A DNA stretch of 64,000 bases, from contig OZ024724.1 of assembly GCA_964016875.1 (NCBI GenBank), positions 55,124,938 to 55,188,937 of the forward strand. Direction: 5' to 3'. This stretch comes from Fallopia convolvulus (taxonomy: Eukaryota; Streptophyta; Magnoliopsida; Caryophyllales; Polygonaceae). Positions within the stretch are counted from its first letter, which is position 1, and each line of letters begins with the position of its first letter. The position numbers were made by a program, and so were the translations under genes. The notes beneath the pieces were generated by a model, which was not told the origin of the DNA, made no database searches, and worked only from the letters and a program-made list of their open reading frames with translations. Positions 45,364 through 57,138 of this stretch are shown piece after piece.

Positions 45364-46279
45364 TGTTGGAACAATGGTTGTTCCATGGTTTCTCTTAGTT
45401 TTGATGATAACAAACTTAGTTAATATAACTTGCTTCTACATGTAAGTGTTTCAGGAAAACAGGTACATGGTCACGAGTGACGGAACATCGTGAGAAACGA
45501 TGGAGGGAATGAGTGACAGATTTGGGAAGCACGTCTCAGAAGGATCGCGACTTTCTATAAATGGCAAGTTACCATATCTTCTGCGAGCGATCTTCTACGA
45601 AGATTCTACAGCTGTAGGCGATTGCTTAAGGAGATAAAAGAGAGGATAAGATCAATCTTCACACGATCTTATCTTAGGAGATCCGATATCATTCGGTTTT
45701 GGCAAAAATCGACACGGTTGAAGATCGCAAATCACAAAACAATACTTTTCCTTATTGTTGGGATTTGTTAAGTGGAATATCAGCGTAATTAGGCAAAAAT
45801 TACGAGTGAAGATCAGACTTAACTTATCTTATAAATAGCTAGGGTTAGCTAGGGTAAAAGTGGTGGTTTTCGGGTGGTTGAAGACGAAGAACTTGAGAAG
45901 AGAGCTTTTCAAGTGTATGAGTGTGTGGCTTTTTCCGGTGAAGAATCCACAAGTAAGTCAGTAGTTTACTTTTGATTTAGGTTTACGCTTAGGTTGTAGA
46001 AGTCTAGTTGGTTGAACTTCGGTCGGTGCCGTGGTTACCAAGGGAACTTTGGTTGGTGCCTTAGTTACTAGGCTTGCCTTGTAATCGTTGAAACTTAATA
46101 AAAGTATTCTATTGAAAATCCTTTGAGAAGGAGTCTCAGGGGTAGAGGTTTTTCTTTCTACGACTTGTTGGTCGGACAGAAGGTTTCCTCTATAAATTCT
46201 GTGTTCTTACTGTTTATTTCCGCTGTCAAGGGAACCTTACTAATTCCCTGTATTGTTACTAACGCGTCACGATCCAACA
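45364..46279 (+). repeat. 3' LTR of Copia-2
   Basis: 916 bp, about 97-98% identical to the 5' LTR by eye; most differences are C/T or G/A. Confidence 0.96.
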
Positions 46280-46307
46280 TAAATAACACATAATCGCTTA
46301 CAAAATA

Positions 46308-46591
46308 CTCCTTCCGTTTCGCAATGTAAGTCGTTTCTAGCTCTAAAAAGTATTTCATAATGTAAGTCATTTCTTCCCTTATTTACTGTAAAACTTTCTA
46401 AAATAGGTCATTACTCTATTTAATTTACTTAACATTCCAACAACATTCATTAACTCAAACAATTCTAGTGGTTAAAGAGTTAATAATGTATTGATAAAAA
46501 CAAACATTAAATTATCATCATTTTCATTTTAAGCTTGTCTTAATTTTTGTGCAAAATCAAAAAAACGTCTTACATTGCGAAACGAAAATAG
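46308..46591. mobile_element. Stowaway-like MITE beside the Copia-2 3' LTR
   Basis: 284 bp. TIR CTCCTTCCGTTTCGCAATGT against reversed CTATTTTCGTTTCGCAATGT, 22 of 26 matching; TA on both sides (46306-46307, 46592-46593). No coding capacity. Confidence 0.88.
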
Positions 46592-46593
46592 TA

Positions 46594-49500
46594 ATACACA
46601 ATCCCTAATAAGATAATGCGAGTCACTTGTAATACAATGTACTCTTAGTAAAAAATACGTACATAATTATTAGTATTATAATACACACAAACAAATAAGA
46701 TAAAAACGCACAATCTCATACAAAAATTATACATCGTCATTTTTGAAAATTCACACCCAATATATGTATAAAAAAAATTGTCCACATCATCGACTCAAAT
46801 TCATTCTCCTTTCTCTCTATCAACTCCTTTCTCAATCAAACCTCCCTTTTTTTTTTAAATCTCCTCATTCACAAACTCCAGTTTCAAAATCATAGCCATG
46901 TCTAGATTTGTACCCAATTTAAGATCTTTATATACTGTATGATAAATTGATAATGGCCTTCGTCGATAAACTAATCATAAAGAGAAAATGTATGTAGATA
47001 GATGTTCGATAGTAGTACAAGAGGGAATGATATGCTTGCCACCACGTCTACCCAACCAGGCGGGTCCCTTTTCTCTCTTCTTAATTGGCCTCTCTATCCA
47101 GGACCCACCTTTCTTCCATATTCTAATCCATATTCTATTTTAATTGAATTACTACAACGTACTCATTATATGAAATAGAATTCAGCGAAGCGAACATCCT
47201 TACTCTATAATTACTACAAATTACTCTGTGATCAAGAACGGCTACAAACATATCACATGTCACAATATATATCCTAACTAATCAATGTATCACCTTGTCA
47301 CGTATATGTCCACCTAATTAATAAATGTGACCTATCAAAATTAAAGCAGCAAAAAAAATAAATAATCGCTCTACCAGGTTATATCATCGAAAAGGAAATT
47401 TACGTGTGTAAAACTTTAAATCAAAACATACATGGTTAACTTGTCTATTCATCCAAATGGGTGTTAGAATTCTTCAATTCGTTCGATCCAATATATTGAA
47501 CATTAATATAGTATAGAGAATGGGGGCAAAGAGATATATATTAAGGTACGGGAACAATTAGTGACACATGTAGAGCACTACTAGTACGTACACACTGTCA
47601 CGCTTAGCCTTAGCTTGCATGTGTAAATGAAAATCAGGGTTGATTGCGGGAGGGAATCTTTTCATTGCTGGCAAGAAAATACGTACTACAGGACACTGGC
47701 CGGCCAGATTTTTTGATTTTCATATCAAACTAGTATTGTACATCGAAACTCTAAAGTAAAATGCTTTACTTTCTCTGATCGATCGTATCTCCAGTTTTGG
47801 CTCTGATTAACTAACTACTTAACTTAATCATGCCTGCTGCATGCTGGAGTATTAAAACAAAAGATTAACTTAATTACGACCATCTCAAAAAATTAGGCTC
47901 TTGAGGAACTTCTTAATTTAATTGGATGTTCTTTTTTTCAGTTCTAACTTCTTTTTATTTCTGTACGTTTTCTCCAAATCATCTTAATAGTAATCATATT
48001 CAATTTATTTGAATATTGATAGTACTATGCATATTAGATTTGGTGAAAGAAAATATATCCTATGCACATTGGAAATTTCGATAAAAACTTGTCTAGTATA
48101 TATACAAGTATTTGAATATATTTTTATTGTTAATTGATTTTAGCAATGAATTAATCACATGTGTTTTATGTATTGGTCTAACACGTATATGTACGTGTAT
48201 ATATAGATGAATATGTGGATCTCCACGTTATATTGATCCATTGGACTTTATTATTATATGTAGGATCGTAGATCTCAGTCAATTTAAATAGTCGGGAATT
48301 GTTCCAGTGACAGTTTCCTTACGTAGCAGAATAATAGATCACAAAATGTAAGGAACTAAGACAATAGAGACACGATTCCTTATAGAAGAACCTCACTTCA
48401 GCCAAAAGCGCGCTGAATGAGTCAACCTCTACCTCTCATGGAGGATTTCAAAAGGAAACTTATATTAATTTGATAGATCGATCCTTAATTATAAGATATA
48501 AAATTGAACTTCTATATTGTTTGCAATCACCAAATTCAAACAATACTATCGAATTAAGCTATCTTGTTCTAAGTCTACTAAACACAATTAATAAAAGTTC
48601 TCGAATCTTACTCGTTCCTTGTAAAGTTCCCTTTAGCGCACATGAACAACCTTTTAAGTCGATAGAAACAACCTTTCAAGTCGATGTTGAGCTCACATAC
48701 TCCCAATCGATTGGATGTGAACTTCCTTCTTCGGAAACGGATTGTTAATTGCTCTTGACTCTCTTTCTCTCTCATAATTATTTTCTTCCTTCTAGAGAAT
48801 ATTGTTCATTTGAATCAAAAAGCTAATTAACCTAGCTCAATAACTTTCCTCTTATAATACTATATTTTATTAGTACTAAATGAAAAGTTTACCGGACGTA
48901 ATACCCTAAATTATAATACTACGTAGTTACCCTATACCCTAACATAGATATGGGATATAAAACCCGACAATTCACAATTGTAGTATAGTAGAAGGAGAAC
49001 ATTGAAGGAAAGAAAGCGCGTAAGAACATGAATAAAACACAAGTGACCCAATTCAACTCAAGGCCCCGCATATATATGGAGTCATATTGATACCAGAAGG
49101 GATGGATCATATGATATCTTTGTGAATTAATCATGTGATGTTTGATTGCATGTATGGGGTAAAAATGTCGCTCCTTGTTCCAACACTACGAATATTTTTT
49201 TCGAGTTAACTGTTCACTCCATTAACTTGACTGGTATACATTCAATGTTCGTTGCCGCTCAATCAAGTGGCAAATTATATCGAAATAAATGAACCTAATT
49301 AATTAGTACAATTAAAAAGGCAAAGCTAGAGTTTGGACTTTGGAAGCTTTAAGCACGTACGTACATACACTTCGCTAGGCTGTTATTAATTCGACATCAT
49401 GATTCATGACATGCATGCATCTTGTTACCCAATTATATATTTTCCTCCCTGCACAATCTCCTCCTTAATTAACGTATTACTAATTTAAATATACTCCTCA

Positions 49501-49869
49501 TTTTTTTTTCCCAATCTTCTAATTAATTGACCGGATCAGTACGTTTATCTGTCTTTTTATTTGTAGTACTCCTATACTTCAATTGTTAATCCTAACACCA
49601 CCCTATATTTATGGACGAACAACATATATACAATGCATCCGAACCTTGGCACATTCGATATTGAATATTGAATTGGTTTGAGAGGTTGATCTATATGATA
49701 AGTTATCATATAGATTATTGATTGGTATTGTAAAAATATTCTAGGATAGTGATCGAGATTTGTTCATATCTTTTTTGTGAAGAATACTGCCCATTAGAAT
49801 CGAACATCTTGATACTCTGCTTGAGGCTTAACCACCTCTTGACTAGATGTCTGAATACTCTTAATACAC
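46594..49869. other. Intergenic, no gene recognised
   Basis: 3.3 kb of AT-rich DNA with promoter-like words but no coding frame that matches a family. A 92-codon plus-strand frame at 48470-48748 and a 71-codon minus-strand frame at 48919-49134 look like chance. Confidence 0.5.
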
Positions 49870-50620
49870 TAAATTATATTAGATTATATTAGGGTAATTA
49901 GGGTAATTAGAATATTATCTTTCCGGATTTGATTTCATCTTTTTAGGAAGAGTATCTTTTTTATTATTTCAACAATTAGGGTTTTTCGTATTATCTAGAT
50001 CTCAAGATTATTATAAATACCTGATAAGCTGTTATTATTAAGCAATCAATCAATGAAACCAATTAATTAATTTATCCCTTTACTCTAAATTTATTATTTT
50101 CTTCTTCTCGTGGCTACCAACCACGTTTATCGAGCTAAACCCACATCGGTTGCGTCTCAAACCCCTTGACCAACAAGGGTTTCCGATACGAATCCACATC
50201 GGGCCCGTACCAATTGATACGCGATAATTATGCTAGAAAAATATATTAGAATAATTAGTTATATTAGGTCTTATTTAGAATATTATGTTTCTTTTTATTT
50301 AGCGATTTGATTTTATCCTTTAAGTAACGTTATCTTTTAATTTCAGCAATTAGGGTTTCTTGTTAGCTAGATATTAGAATATTATAAATACTCGTTTAAG
50401 TTGTTATCAAATCAATCAGAAAAGTTATTTTTAATATCTCTCTAAATTTATCTTCCGTTCTTCATCCCATGGCAACCAACCACGTTTATCAAGTCACTCC
50501 CACATCGGGTGCGTCTCAACCCCGTGGCAACCAACCACGTTTATCGAGCCAATCCCACATCGGGTGCGTCTCAAACCCTTGACCAACAAGGTTCCGATAC
50601 GAATCCACACCGGGTCCGTA
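49870..50620. repeat. Duplicated TRIM-like unit
   Basis: Two direct copies of about 340-380 bp (49870-50215 and 50216-50600), each with 'AATTAGGGTTT', TATAAATAC, 'ATCAATCA', then 'ACCAACCACGTTTATC' and 'CCCACATCGG-TGCGTCTCAA'. The last block occurs an extra time near 50520. Size and layout suggest a miniature LTR element or tandem LTRs. No primer site or target duplication identified. Confidence 0.5.
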
Positions 50621-50679
50621 TCAACTCTAGTATCTTTTGGTCTTATTTTTAATACTCTAGTCATTATCCAAATGTATAT

Positions 50680-51562
50680 TGTTGGAACAATGGTTGTTCC
50701 ATGGTTTCTCTTAATTTTGATGATAACAAACTTAGTTGGTATAACTTGCTTCTACATGTAAGTGCTTCAGGTAAACAGGTACATAGTCACGAGTGACGGA
50801 ACATTGTGAGGAACGATGGAGGGAACGAGTGACAGATTTAGGAAGCGCGTCTCAAACGGAACGCGACTTACTATTGATGGCAAGTTACCAGATCTTCTGC
50901 GAGCAATCTTCTACAAAGATATGACAGCTGTAGGCGGTTGCTTAAGGAGATCAAAGAGAGAATAAGATAAATCTTCACACGATCTTATATAAAGAAATCT
51001 GAGATCATTCGGTTTTGGAAAGAATCGACATGGTTGAAGATCGGAAATCACAAACAATATTTTCTTCTTATTGTGTGGGATTTGTTAAGTGCAATATATG
51101 CGTAATTATGCAAGAATACGTAAGAGATCAGACTTGACATATCTTATAAATAACTAGGTTTAGGTAGGGTTAAGGTGTGGTTGAAGACGGCGAACTTGGA
51201 GAGAGAGCTTTTCAAGTGTATGAGTATGTAGCTTTTTCTGGCGAAGAATCCACAAGTAAGTCAGTAGTTTACTTCCATTTAGGTTTACGCTTATGGTTGT
51301 AGAAGTCTAGTTGGTTGAACTTTGGTTGGTGCCTTAGTTACCAGGGAACTTGACTTGCCTTGTAATCGTTAAAACTTAATAAAAGTATTCTATTGAAAAC
51401 CCTCTAAGAAGGAGTCTCAGAGGTAGAAGTTTTTTCTTTCTACGACGTGTTGGTCGGACAGAAAGTTTTCCTCTCTAAATTATGTGTTCTTATTGTTTAT
51501 TTTCGTTGTCCAGGGAACATTACTAGTTTCCTGACTTGTTACTAACGCGATACAATCCAACA
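50680..51562 (+). repeat. Solo LTR of the Copia-2 family
   Basis: 883 bp from TGTTGGAACAATGG to AATCCAACA, alignable end to end with the Copia-2 LTRs but more diverged. Perfect 5-bp duplication TATAT (50675-50679, 51563-51567) with no internal region, the product of LTR-LTR recombination. Confidence 0.95.
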
Positions 51563-51661
51563 TATATACAGTTAGCATTTTCTATTAAAAAAATTCATTC
51601 ATTTGCTCTTTTACATACTTCATATTCCCACATGGTATTATACTAAAGTTTCTAAACCACC

Positions 51662-51916
51662 TAAGGTTGAGCATGGGTCGGTTCAAACCGAAATTTTAAG
51701 TCGAACCGACCTAACCGGAATTATTTGGTTCAGTTTACGGTTTAGGAATTTCCCAAATTTTGATTTGGCTTAGGTTCGGTTCAAATTTCCTAAATAATAA
51801 CCCTCAATCCATCTCAAACCGACAAAATTAAAATTGAACCGAACCAATTTGGTTTGGTTTTCGGTTCACTTTAAACCAAATTTCAATTTTCAATTTTGAA
51901 CCGATGTTTAGGCCTA
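51662..51916. mobile_element. Short hAT-like non-autonomous element
   Basis: 255 bp, left end TAAGGTTGAGCATGGGTCGG, reversed right end TAGGCCTAAACATCGGTTC, filled with GGTTCGGTT/AACCGAACC words. Flanks AAACCACC and AACGCACC match at six of eight positions, consistent with an aged 8-bp hAT duplication. Confidence 0.68.
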
Positions 51917-51924
51917 AACGCACC

Positions 51925-53077
51925 ATCACAAAATACAAAAACTCCACCACTAAAGCCTAACAATAGTTGTTGAGTTTACTTCAACTCCTTCGGATCCCCA
52001 CCAATCCGATCACTGTTTGTTCAATTCTCCAATATTCAAAAATTCAACCCCACAAATTATATAGGAAGACACAAATTCAAGTCACTTTAGAAGGCCACGA
52101 TCGATCTATTTAAGTTTCTTGATGGATTTTATGCCATGTCAATTGCACAAATTCCTGGTCAAAACAACCAACATGTCTTGAATTAGGTTAACTTAATTTG
52201 AAATAGGCTAGGATCATCTCTTATACAATACACTCCCTACCACCCTAGGGATAAAAGCAACCACTACCAAGGCTATTTGGGATCTTCTCTAGCAGACATA
52301 CGCAGCTACGCCATGACCTGTAGAGGCCACAAACCACAAATCAAATATAAGATTTGGACCACAAAGAAAGGTACGTAATCAATCTATGTCGGACTACATG
52401 CAATCCATGAAGGAATTCACAATCTCGGACTACAACATGAGTCCTACGATTGTGCATAATTTGGTTGGAGAGGGTTCACCTAGTGCCAGGCGGCCTAAAT
52501 GGTTGCCTAGGAGGGCCTAGACGGGCGCCTAGGCGGGATGGAAGACTATTCGAGCTTGATCTTCCAATGCCTAGACGGTTTTTTTAGAACAATGATTATG
52601 ACACTATAATTATCACAAGCTTGAACTGAAATTCTTTCCATGAATTTTTGTAAGGTACTCATCCATTCAAATTGCCTATCAATGCATGGATCCTATCACC
52701 AGACAAATTTATGCATCCAAGCATGTCACATTTGTTGAAACCGAATTCTCTTTCACCAAATTGACCATAAAACCATCATATGATCAATTCATGGGAGATA
52801 TTAAGGTTTAATATATCTTCAATTAATGCATGATCACTAATCAGCTCTACCAATTCAGCCCGCTTAACAACGCACCAGTGGTTAGTTAACAAACATGCTA
52901 AAAAGGTAACAAGTAAGGAATAATATGGACAAAAATAACATGTGGTAATTCAATGTAGTACTGCTACCACTTTACATACCAAACACAACATATAAAGTTG
53001 AAGAAAAACTCAACTAGTAAATTTGATCAAATAGTGATCATTCAATAAGAATTTAATAGTTAAAATCACCTTATTTG
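51925..53077. other. Intergenic with a CTAGGC-rich repeat
   Basis: A block at about 52486-52595 is rich in CCTAGGCG/CCTAGACG words and, reversed, starts TTGTTCTAAAAAAACCGTC, like the repeat near 16974. Probably a degraded DNA transposon. No gene recognised. Confidence 0.45.
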
Positions 53078-54161
53078 TTTTCCTTATTACTATTGAATAG
53101 TGAGGAGAGAGTGTATCGAGTTAAGTAAAAGAGGTCTAAGAGAGAGGCAAATAAATCCATTACAAAGATCAAAGATAGGGCTTTCGAAAAAAAATATTAC
53201 AAATCCTTGGGGGAAAAGGGTAGCGAGAGGTTGAGCTATCGTATGGCCCAAGTAACGGAAGGTAAGTGTAAAATCTTGGACAAGGTGTGGTTCATTAAGG
53301 ACGAAGGAGGTCTGGTACTAGTAGACGACCAATGGATCAAAAAAAGGTGGCAGAGGTATTTCTTCGAGTTACCCAATAGGGAGTGCAAGCTGCCAAAGGG
53401 GGGTCTATCCCCTAGGAGTCGAGCCGATTTCAGTTTTAGTAGGCACATTTTTAAAGAGTGTGTCTCAAAGATGGTCCGTAAAATGAAGAGTAAGAGAGTT
53501 GTAGGCTCGGACGAAATCTCAATGGAAGTTTGGAATTCCTCTAGGTAAAGGGTTTATAATGGCTCACTCCTTCATTCAATGTTATGCTCAGATCGATTAA
53601 GATGCCTAGAGAGTATATGCATAGTAAATTGGTCCCACTTTATAAGAACAAAGGAGACGTATAGCTTTTTAACAACTATAGGGATATCAATTAAACTCCT
53701 TAGTCACATAATAAAGTTGTGGTAAAGGGTGATCAAGTTAAGATTCAGAAAGCTTAATTATATTTTTGAGAACCAATTTGGCTTTATGCTAAGGAGGTCG
53801 ACCATAGAGGCCATCCACTTGATGATACATTTCCTAGAGTTTTATAGGAGAGGAAAAGAAATGAGGAACCTTCATATGGTCTTAATAGACCTAGCTAGAG
53901 AAAGACTATGATAAATTGCCAATAGAGTTATTGTGTATTTGTCTTCAAAGCCAAGATCATGTCTGGGACATATATTCGAACTCTTAAGGACATGTATGAT
54001 GGCTCTATAACTAGGGTATACAGATAGAGTACTTCTCTGTCCAGGATGCATTACATCAAGGGTTTACTTTCAACCCGTTCCTTTTCATGGTAATGTTGGA
54101 TGTATTGTCAAGAATATTTATAAAGCTCGAGGCCTTAAAAACAAGATCCCATGTCTACATA

Positions 54162-54231
54162 ATGACTTCCCAAGAGGTCACCCATCTTGGTACTACTCTC
54201 GCTCATGCATGTTTAATTGTAGAGCTCTTTG
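54162..54231 (-). pseudogene. 5S rRNA-like segment in Cassandra LTR (3' copy)
   Basis: Reversed, it reads GAGCGAGAGTAGTACCAAGA then TGGGTGACCTCTTGGGAAGT, matching the internal promoter half and 3' half of plant 5S rRNA with scattered changes. It is part of the LTR and lacks an intact 5S gene structure. Confidence 0.85.
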
Positions 54232-54475
54232 TCCTCACTTAACCTTGAAAAAGAAGAGCTTTTGTTGACATGTGTAACACTTTAATCCCTTATACATCAT
54301 TAAGGTGTTACAATCTCCCCCACTTAAACTCTTGACGTCCTTATCAAAGCGCAAAGACCACCTTTTGGGTGGGTAGAGTGACCACCCATTGGTTCAAGCA
54401 CACTCGTAACCCAAGATTGGCTTTGATATCATTTATAAGGCCTAATGCCTTACAGGTTCTATCTCATGCCAACAT

Positions 54476-54545
54476 GTGGACTTCCCAAGAGGTCACCTAT
54501 CCCAGTATTACTTTTGCCCTTCACACTTAACTTTAGAGTTCTTTG
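54476..54545 (-). pseudogene. 5S rRNA-like segment in Cassandra LTR (5' copy)
   Basis: Second 5S-like stretch, reversed reading 'AGTAATACTGGGATAGGTG' then 'ACCTCTTGGGAAGTCC'. More diverged in the internal promoter than the other copy. Confidence 0.85.
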
Positions 54546-55683
54546 TCTATACTTGAAACTTGAAAAGTAAAAGCTCTTATTGACATGGGTGAGATTGCAA
54601 TTCCTTATAAACCATCAAGTTGTTACACCATTATAAGGGGATGTCGTATGGTGTATGCTCTTTACAGATGATATCGTGTTGGTAGATGAATCTAGAGTAG
54701 TGGTCAATCGTAAGCTCGAGTAGTTGAGAGGGGCCCTTGAGTCCAAGGGTTTCATATTAAGTAGAATAAGATAGAGTATATAGAGTTTGGCTTTGAATGG
54801 TTTTTTGAGGAAGGTAGAGAGGTGGTGCTTGGAGAAGATATCATCCTAAAGAAGGAAAACCTAAAAAATTTGGGGTCTTTCATGCAAATAGATGGAGGGA
54901 TTGGTGTAGACATTGGATATCGTATCCAAATGGGTGGGTATTGGGCCTCTTAAACTGAAAGGCAAGTTCTACAAGGTGGGTATTGGGCCATCATTGTTTT
55001 ACAAAGCAAAGGGTTGGCTGCTTATAAAGGCCTAGGAGTAGAAGATGATAGTGACATAGATGAGGATGCTACGCTTGTTGTTCGGGCACACGAGACTAAA
55101 TAAAGTCAATGAGGTTGTTCGTAACAAGGTCGATGCAACCAACATTATAAGGACAAGATGTGTGAGTTGAGACTCGTGTGGCTTAGGTAGGTGCAATGGA
55201 GACAATGAATCGGCCCGATTTGGAGGTGTGAGGGCCTACACATTGTGGATTTCCATTAAGGAAGAGGGCATTCTAAGAAGAGTTGGAAGGTGTACGTGGG
55301 TTTATAGGCGGGTGAGTGGGTTGTTTGCTTTCTCTAGTAAAGGTGTAGGGATAAGAGGAGGACATCATAATGTTTGTTTTGTTTTTGAGCACACTTGTTT
55401 TTTCCTCTCATACGTTTGCTTCTATTGGTATTGTGGGTTTTGTGTGTGATTGCTTGTTTTGTTTGTTGTTAGTGCCTTGTTGGTTTTGTTTCATCTTTTA
55501 CGCATTCATTTCTGCTAATAATGCTTTGGCTTTTCTCCTCTTTGTTCACCTTTGGGCTATACATTAAAAACACTCTCCCAACTTAGTTGGAGTGGTGCAT
55601 ACATTCACTCCTCAAACCTCGCTCTATCTGAAAACACTTAATAATATTATTATTGTTGTTTTTCCTTATTACTTTAATTTATT

Positions 55684-56790
55684 TTAACAGTTTCTCTTTT
55701 AGTTAAATAATTTTAAAATTTGACTGAAATAGCATATTTGTATTAAAAAGTGTCGTCTTTTGGCATTTGGGTATTTAAAAAAAATTGGACATTTGGGTCC
55801 TAAAAACACTCTAGTGGAACACAATCGCAGTTAAAATCGAATGGAAATAGATCATCGAACCCTACCACGTACAATACTCGATAAGATAAGGGTGGATGTG
55901 AAATGAGGGTGCAACAACTAACTATATATACTGTTGATATAGTTAGGTCATAAACAAACACACCTGTGATATTGACGGTGCCAAACCCACAAAGATAGGG
56001 TTTTTGGATATATGTGTTCTCACTTCTCGATTATAATTACCTCCCCTGACAAAAATAAATAAAATAAATAACATGGATGTGACCTGTCTCCAAGCCATGG
56101 CCAATTGGCGATATCCTACAACATAGAGCTCGATCACATATAGTAAGAGAAAATATATTAGTTCTCATTAGTTATTTTTATATATATAATTTGTAATTTT
56201 TAATGCCAAAATATATTAGTTCTAATAATTAATACTGTAAATTGGTTTGATGAATATACTATCTAATTCATAAACCAATTAAAAAGTAACATAAGAAGAA
56301 ATCATAATGATGGAATAACATCCCATATATACGTTGCATGAATTATTCAATCATGTGAAACTTAATTCTATGTAGCTTCCGAGAAGAATCTCAATAGTAT
56401 TTTGTAGCTCAAAATCTTGTAGCTCAAAATCTTCCGAGAAGAAACAAGTAATTATATGTTGCATGAATTAAATACTTGAATTTTGTAGCTCAAAATCTTA
56501 TAGTATTTCACAATATTTATCCATTTTCAATCAATTAATATTAAATATTTCAAAATAACATATTTATAAACTTTATAAAATATATTAAAATATAAATTTA
56601 TTTTAAAACATATTAAAAATATAATCTAATTAAATACTATAAAAATAAATTTTCTTCCTTCGTATTTTAAACTTGTTTTCAAAAATATGAAAAGTTAAAA
56701 AAAAACCATATATTTCAATTAAAAAGTAATAAGTACATTTATATTTAATAGTGCATATTATTATTGAGAAAAATTATATAGGGAGTCATT
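55684..56790. other. Intergenic, no gene recognised
   Basis: AT-rich. A short tandem duplication of 'TTGTAGCTCAAAATCTT' lies at about 56403-56433. No coding signal. Confidence 0.5.
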
Positions 56791-57085
56791 TGCCATATTA
56801 GCCCAACGGATTTCATCCTAAAACCGATTGGCAATAGGATGAGTAATCATCTAAGTTATATATTAGTCCAATTTACTCACAACTTTCAGAGATGTGGGAT
56901 AGATATATCCTAACACGCCTCCGCCAGGTGTGGGATGGACATATCCTAACACGCTACCGCAAGTGCAACCGAGTAAATTGGTCAAGTTGACACTTGACAA
57001 CACAACAGAGTGGGCCCAAGATCGAGAGAGACCATTAGAAAGGTGGCTTTGATACCATATTATCCCAGCGGGTTCCATCCTAAAA
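56791..57085. repeat. Short repeat-bounded unit (TRIM/LARD-like)
   Basis: The words GCCATATTAGCCCAACGG and ATTTCATCCTAAAACCGATT at the left recur at the right as ACCATATTATCCCAGCGG and TTCCATCCTAAAACCAAT. Between them 'ATATCCTAACACGC' occurs twice (56902, 56951) and 'TTTGATACCATATTA' precedes the second end. Layout suggests a miniature retroelement or its LTR. Unassigned. Confidence 0.4.
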
Positions 57086-57090
57086 CCAAT

Positions 57091-57138
57091 GAACTTATGA
57101 ACTTATGAACTTATGAACCTATGAACCTATGAACTTAT
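57091..57138. repeat. Minisatellite (GAACTTAT)6
   Basis: Six consecutive 8-bp units, GAACTTAT or GAACCTAT, directly following the repeat-bounded unit. Confidence 0.95.

Larger units (their letters stand above)
37849..46279 (+). mobile_element. Full-length but decayed Sirevirus-like Copia element (Copia-2)
   Basis: 8,431 bp, plus strand: LTRs 37849-38765 and 45364-46279, Met-tRNA primer site, broken gag-pol and polypurine tract. The target duplication TAAAT is perfect (37844-37848, 46280-46284). LTRs differ by about 21 substitutions and one indel, so it is older than Copia-1. Gag carries a second zinc knuckle and a long coiled-coil-like extension absent from Copia-1, and the envelope-like gene is missing. 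It shares the LTR family of the solo LTR at 50680. Confidence 0.97.
54124..54631 (-). mobile_element. Cassandra TRIM retrotransposon with 5S-like LTRs
   Basis: Minus-strand order: LTR starting TGTAACAACTTGATGG (54627 downward), a short internal region with the primer-site-like TGATATCAAAGCC and a purine tract AAGTGGGGGAGAT, then a second LTR starting TGTAACACCTTAATGATG (54312 downward). Both LTRs contain 5S rRNA-like sequence, the defining trait of Cassandra. TATAA at 54119-54123 and 54632-54636 is probably the target duplication. RTE reading resumes across it. It encodes no protein and would depend on other elements' enzymes. Confidence 0.9.
53153..55210 (+). pseudogene. RTE reverse transcriptase, degraded and interrupted
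   Basis: Open from about 53153 to the stop at 53546 (KSLGEKGSERLSYRMAQ, VWFIKDE, WQRYFFELPN), then frameshifts. Recognisable RTE reverse-transcriptase blocks follow: KLVPLYKNKGD and NNYRGIS (about 53620-53690), ENQFGFM and RSTIEAIHL (about 53770-53820), 'HMVLIDLA', and, after the Cassandra insertion, FTDDIVLVDES (about 54663-54695), the catalytic DD box. A late block resembles the C-terminal 'RMRMLRWLSGHT' region but is badly decayed. Non-functional. Confidence 0.88.
53092..55669 (+). mobile_element. 5'-truncated RTE-type LINE interrupted by Cassandra
   Basis: 2,578 bp including the nested Cassandra element. A 14-bp target duplication TTTTCCTTATTACT (53078-53091 and 55670-55683) flanks it and the 3' end is a short ATT/TTG repeat, as in plant RTE elements. 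Coding sequence starts within the pre-RT region, so the 5' part was never copied. No poly(A), as expected for RTE. Confidence 0.88.

Noticed and set aside
54162..54545. Functional 5S rRNA genes
   Set aside because: Both 5S-like stretches are partial, diverged and lie symmetrically in LTRs of a Cassandra element, not in a tandem array.
57091..57138. CRISPR-like or telomere-like repeat
   Set aside because: Contiguous 8-bp minisatellite without spacers; unit GAACTTAT is not a plant telomere unit.
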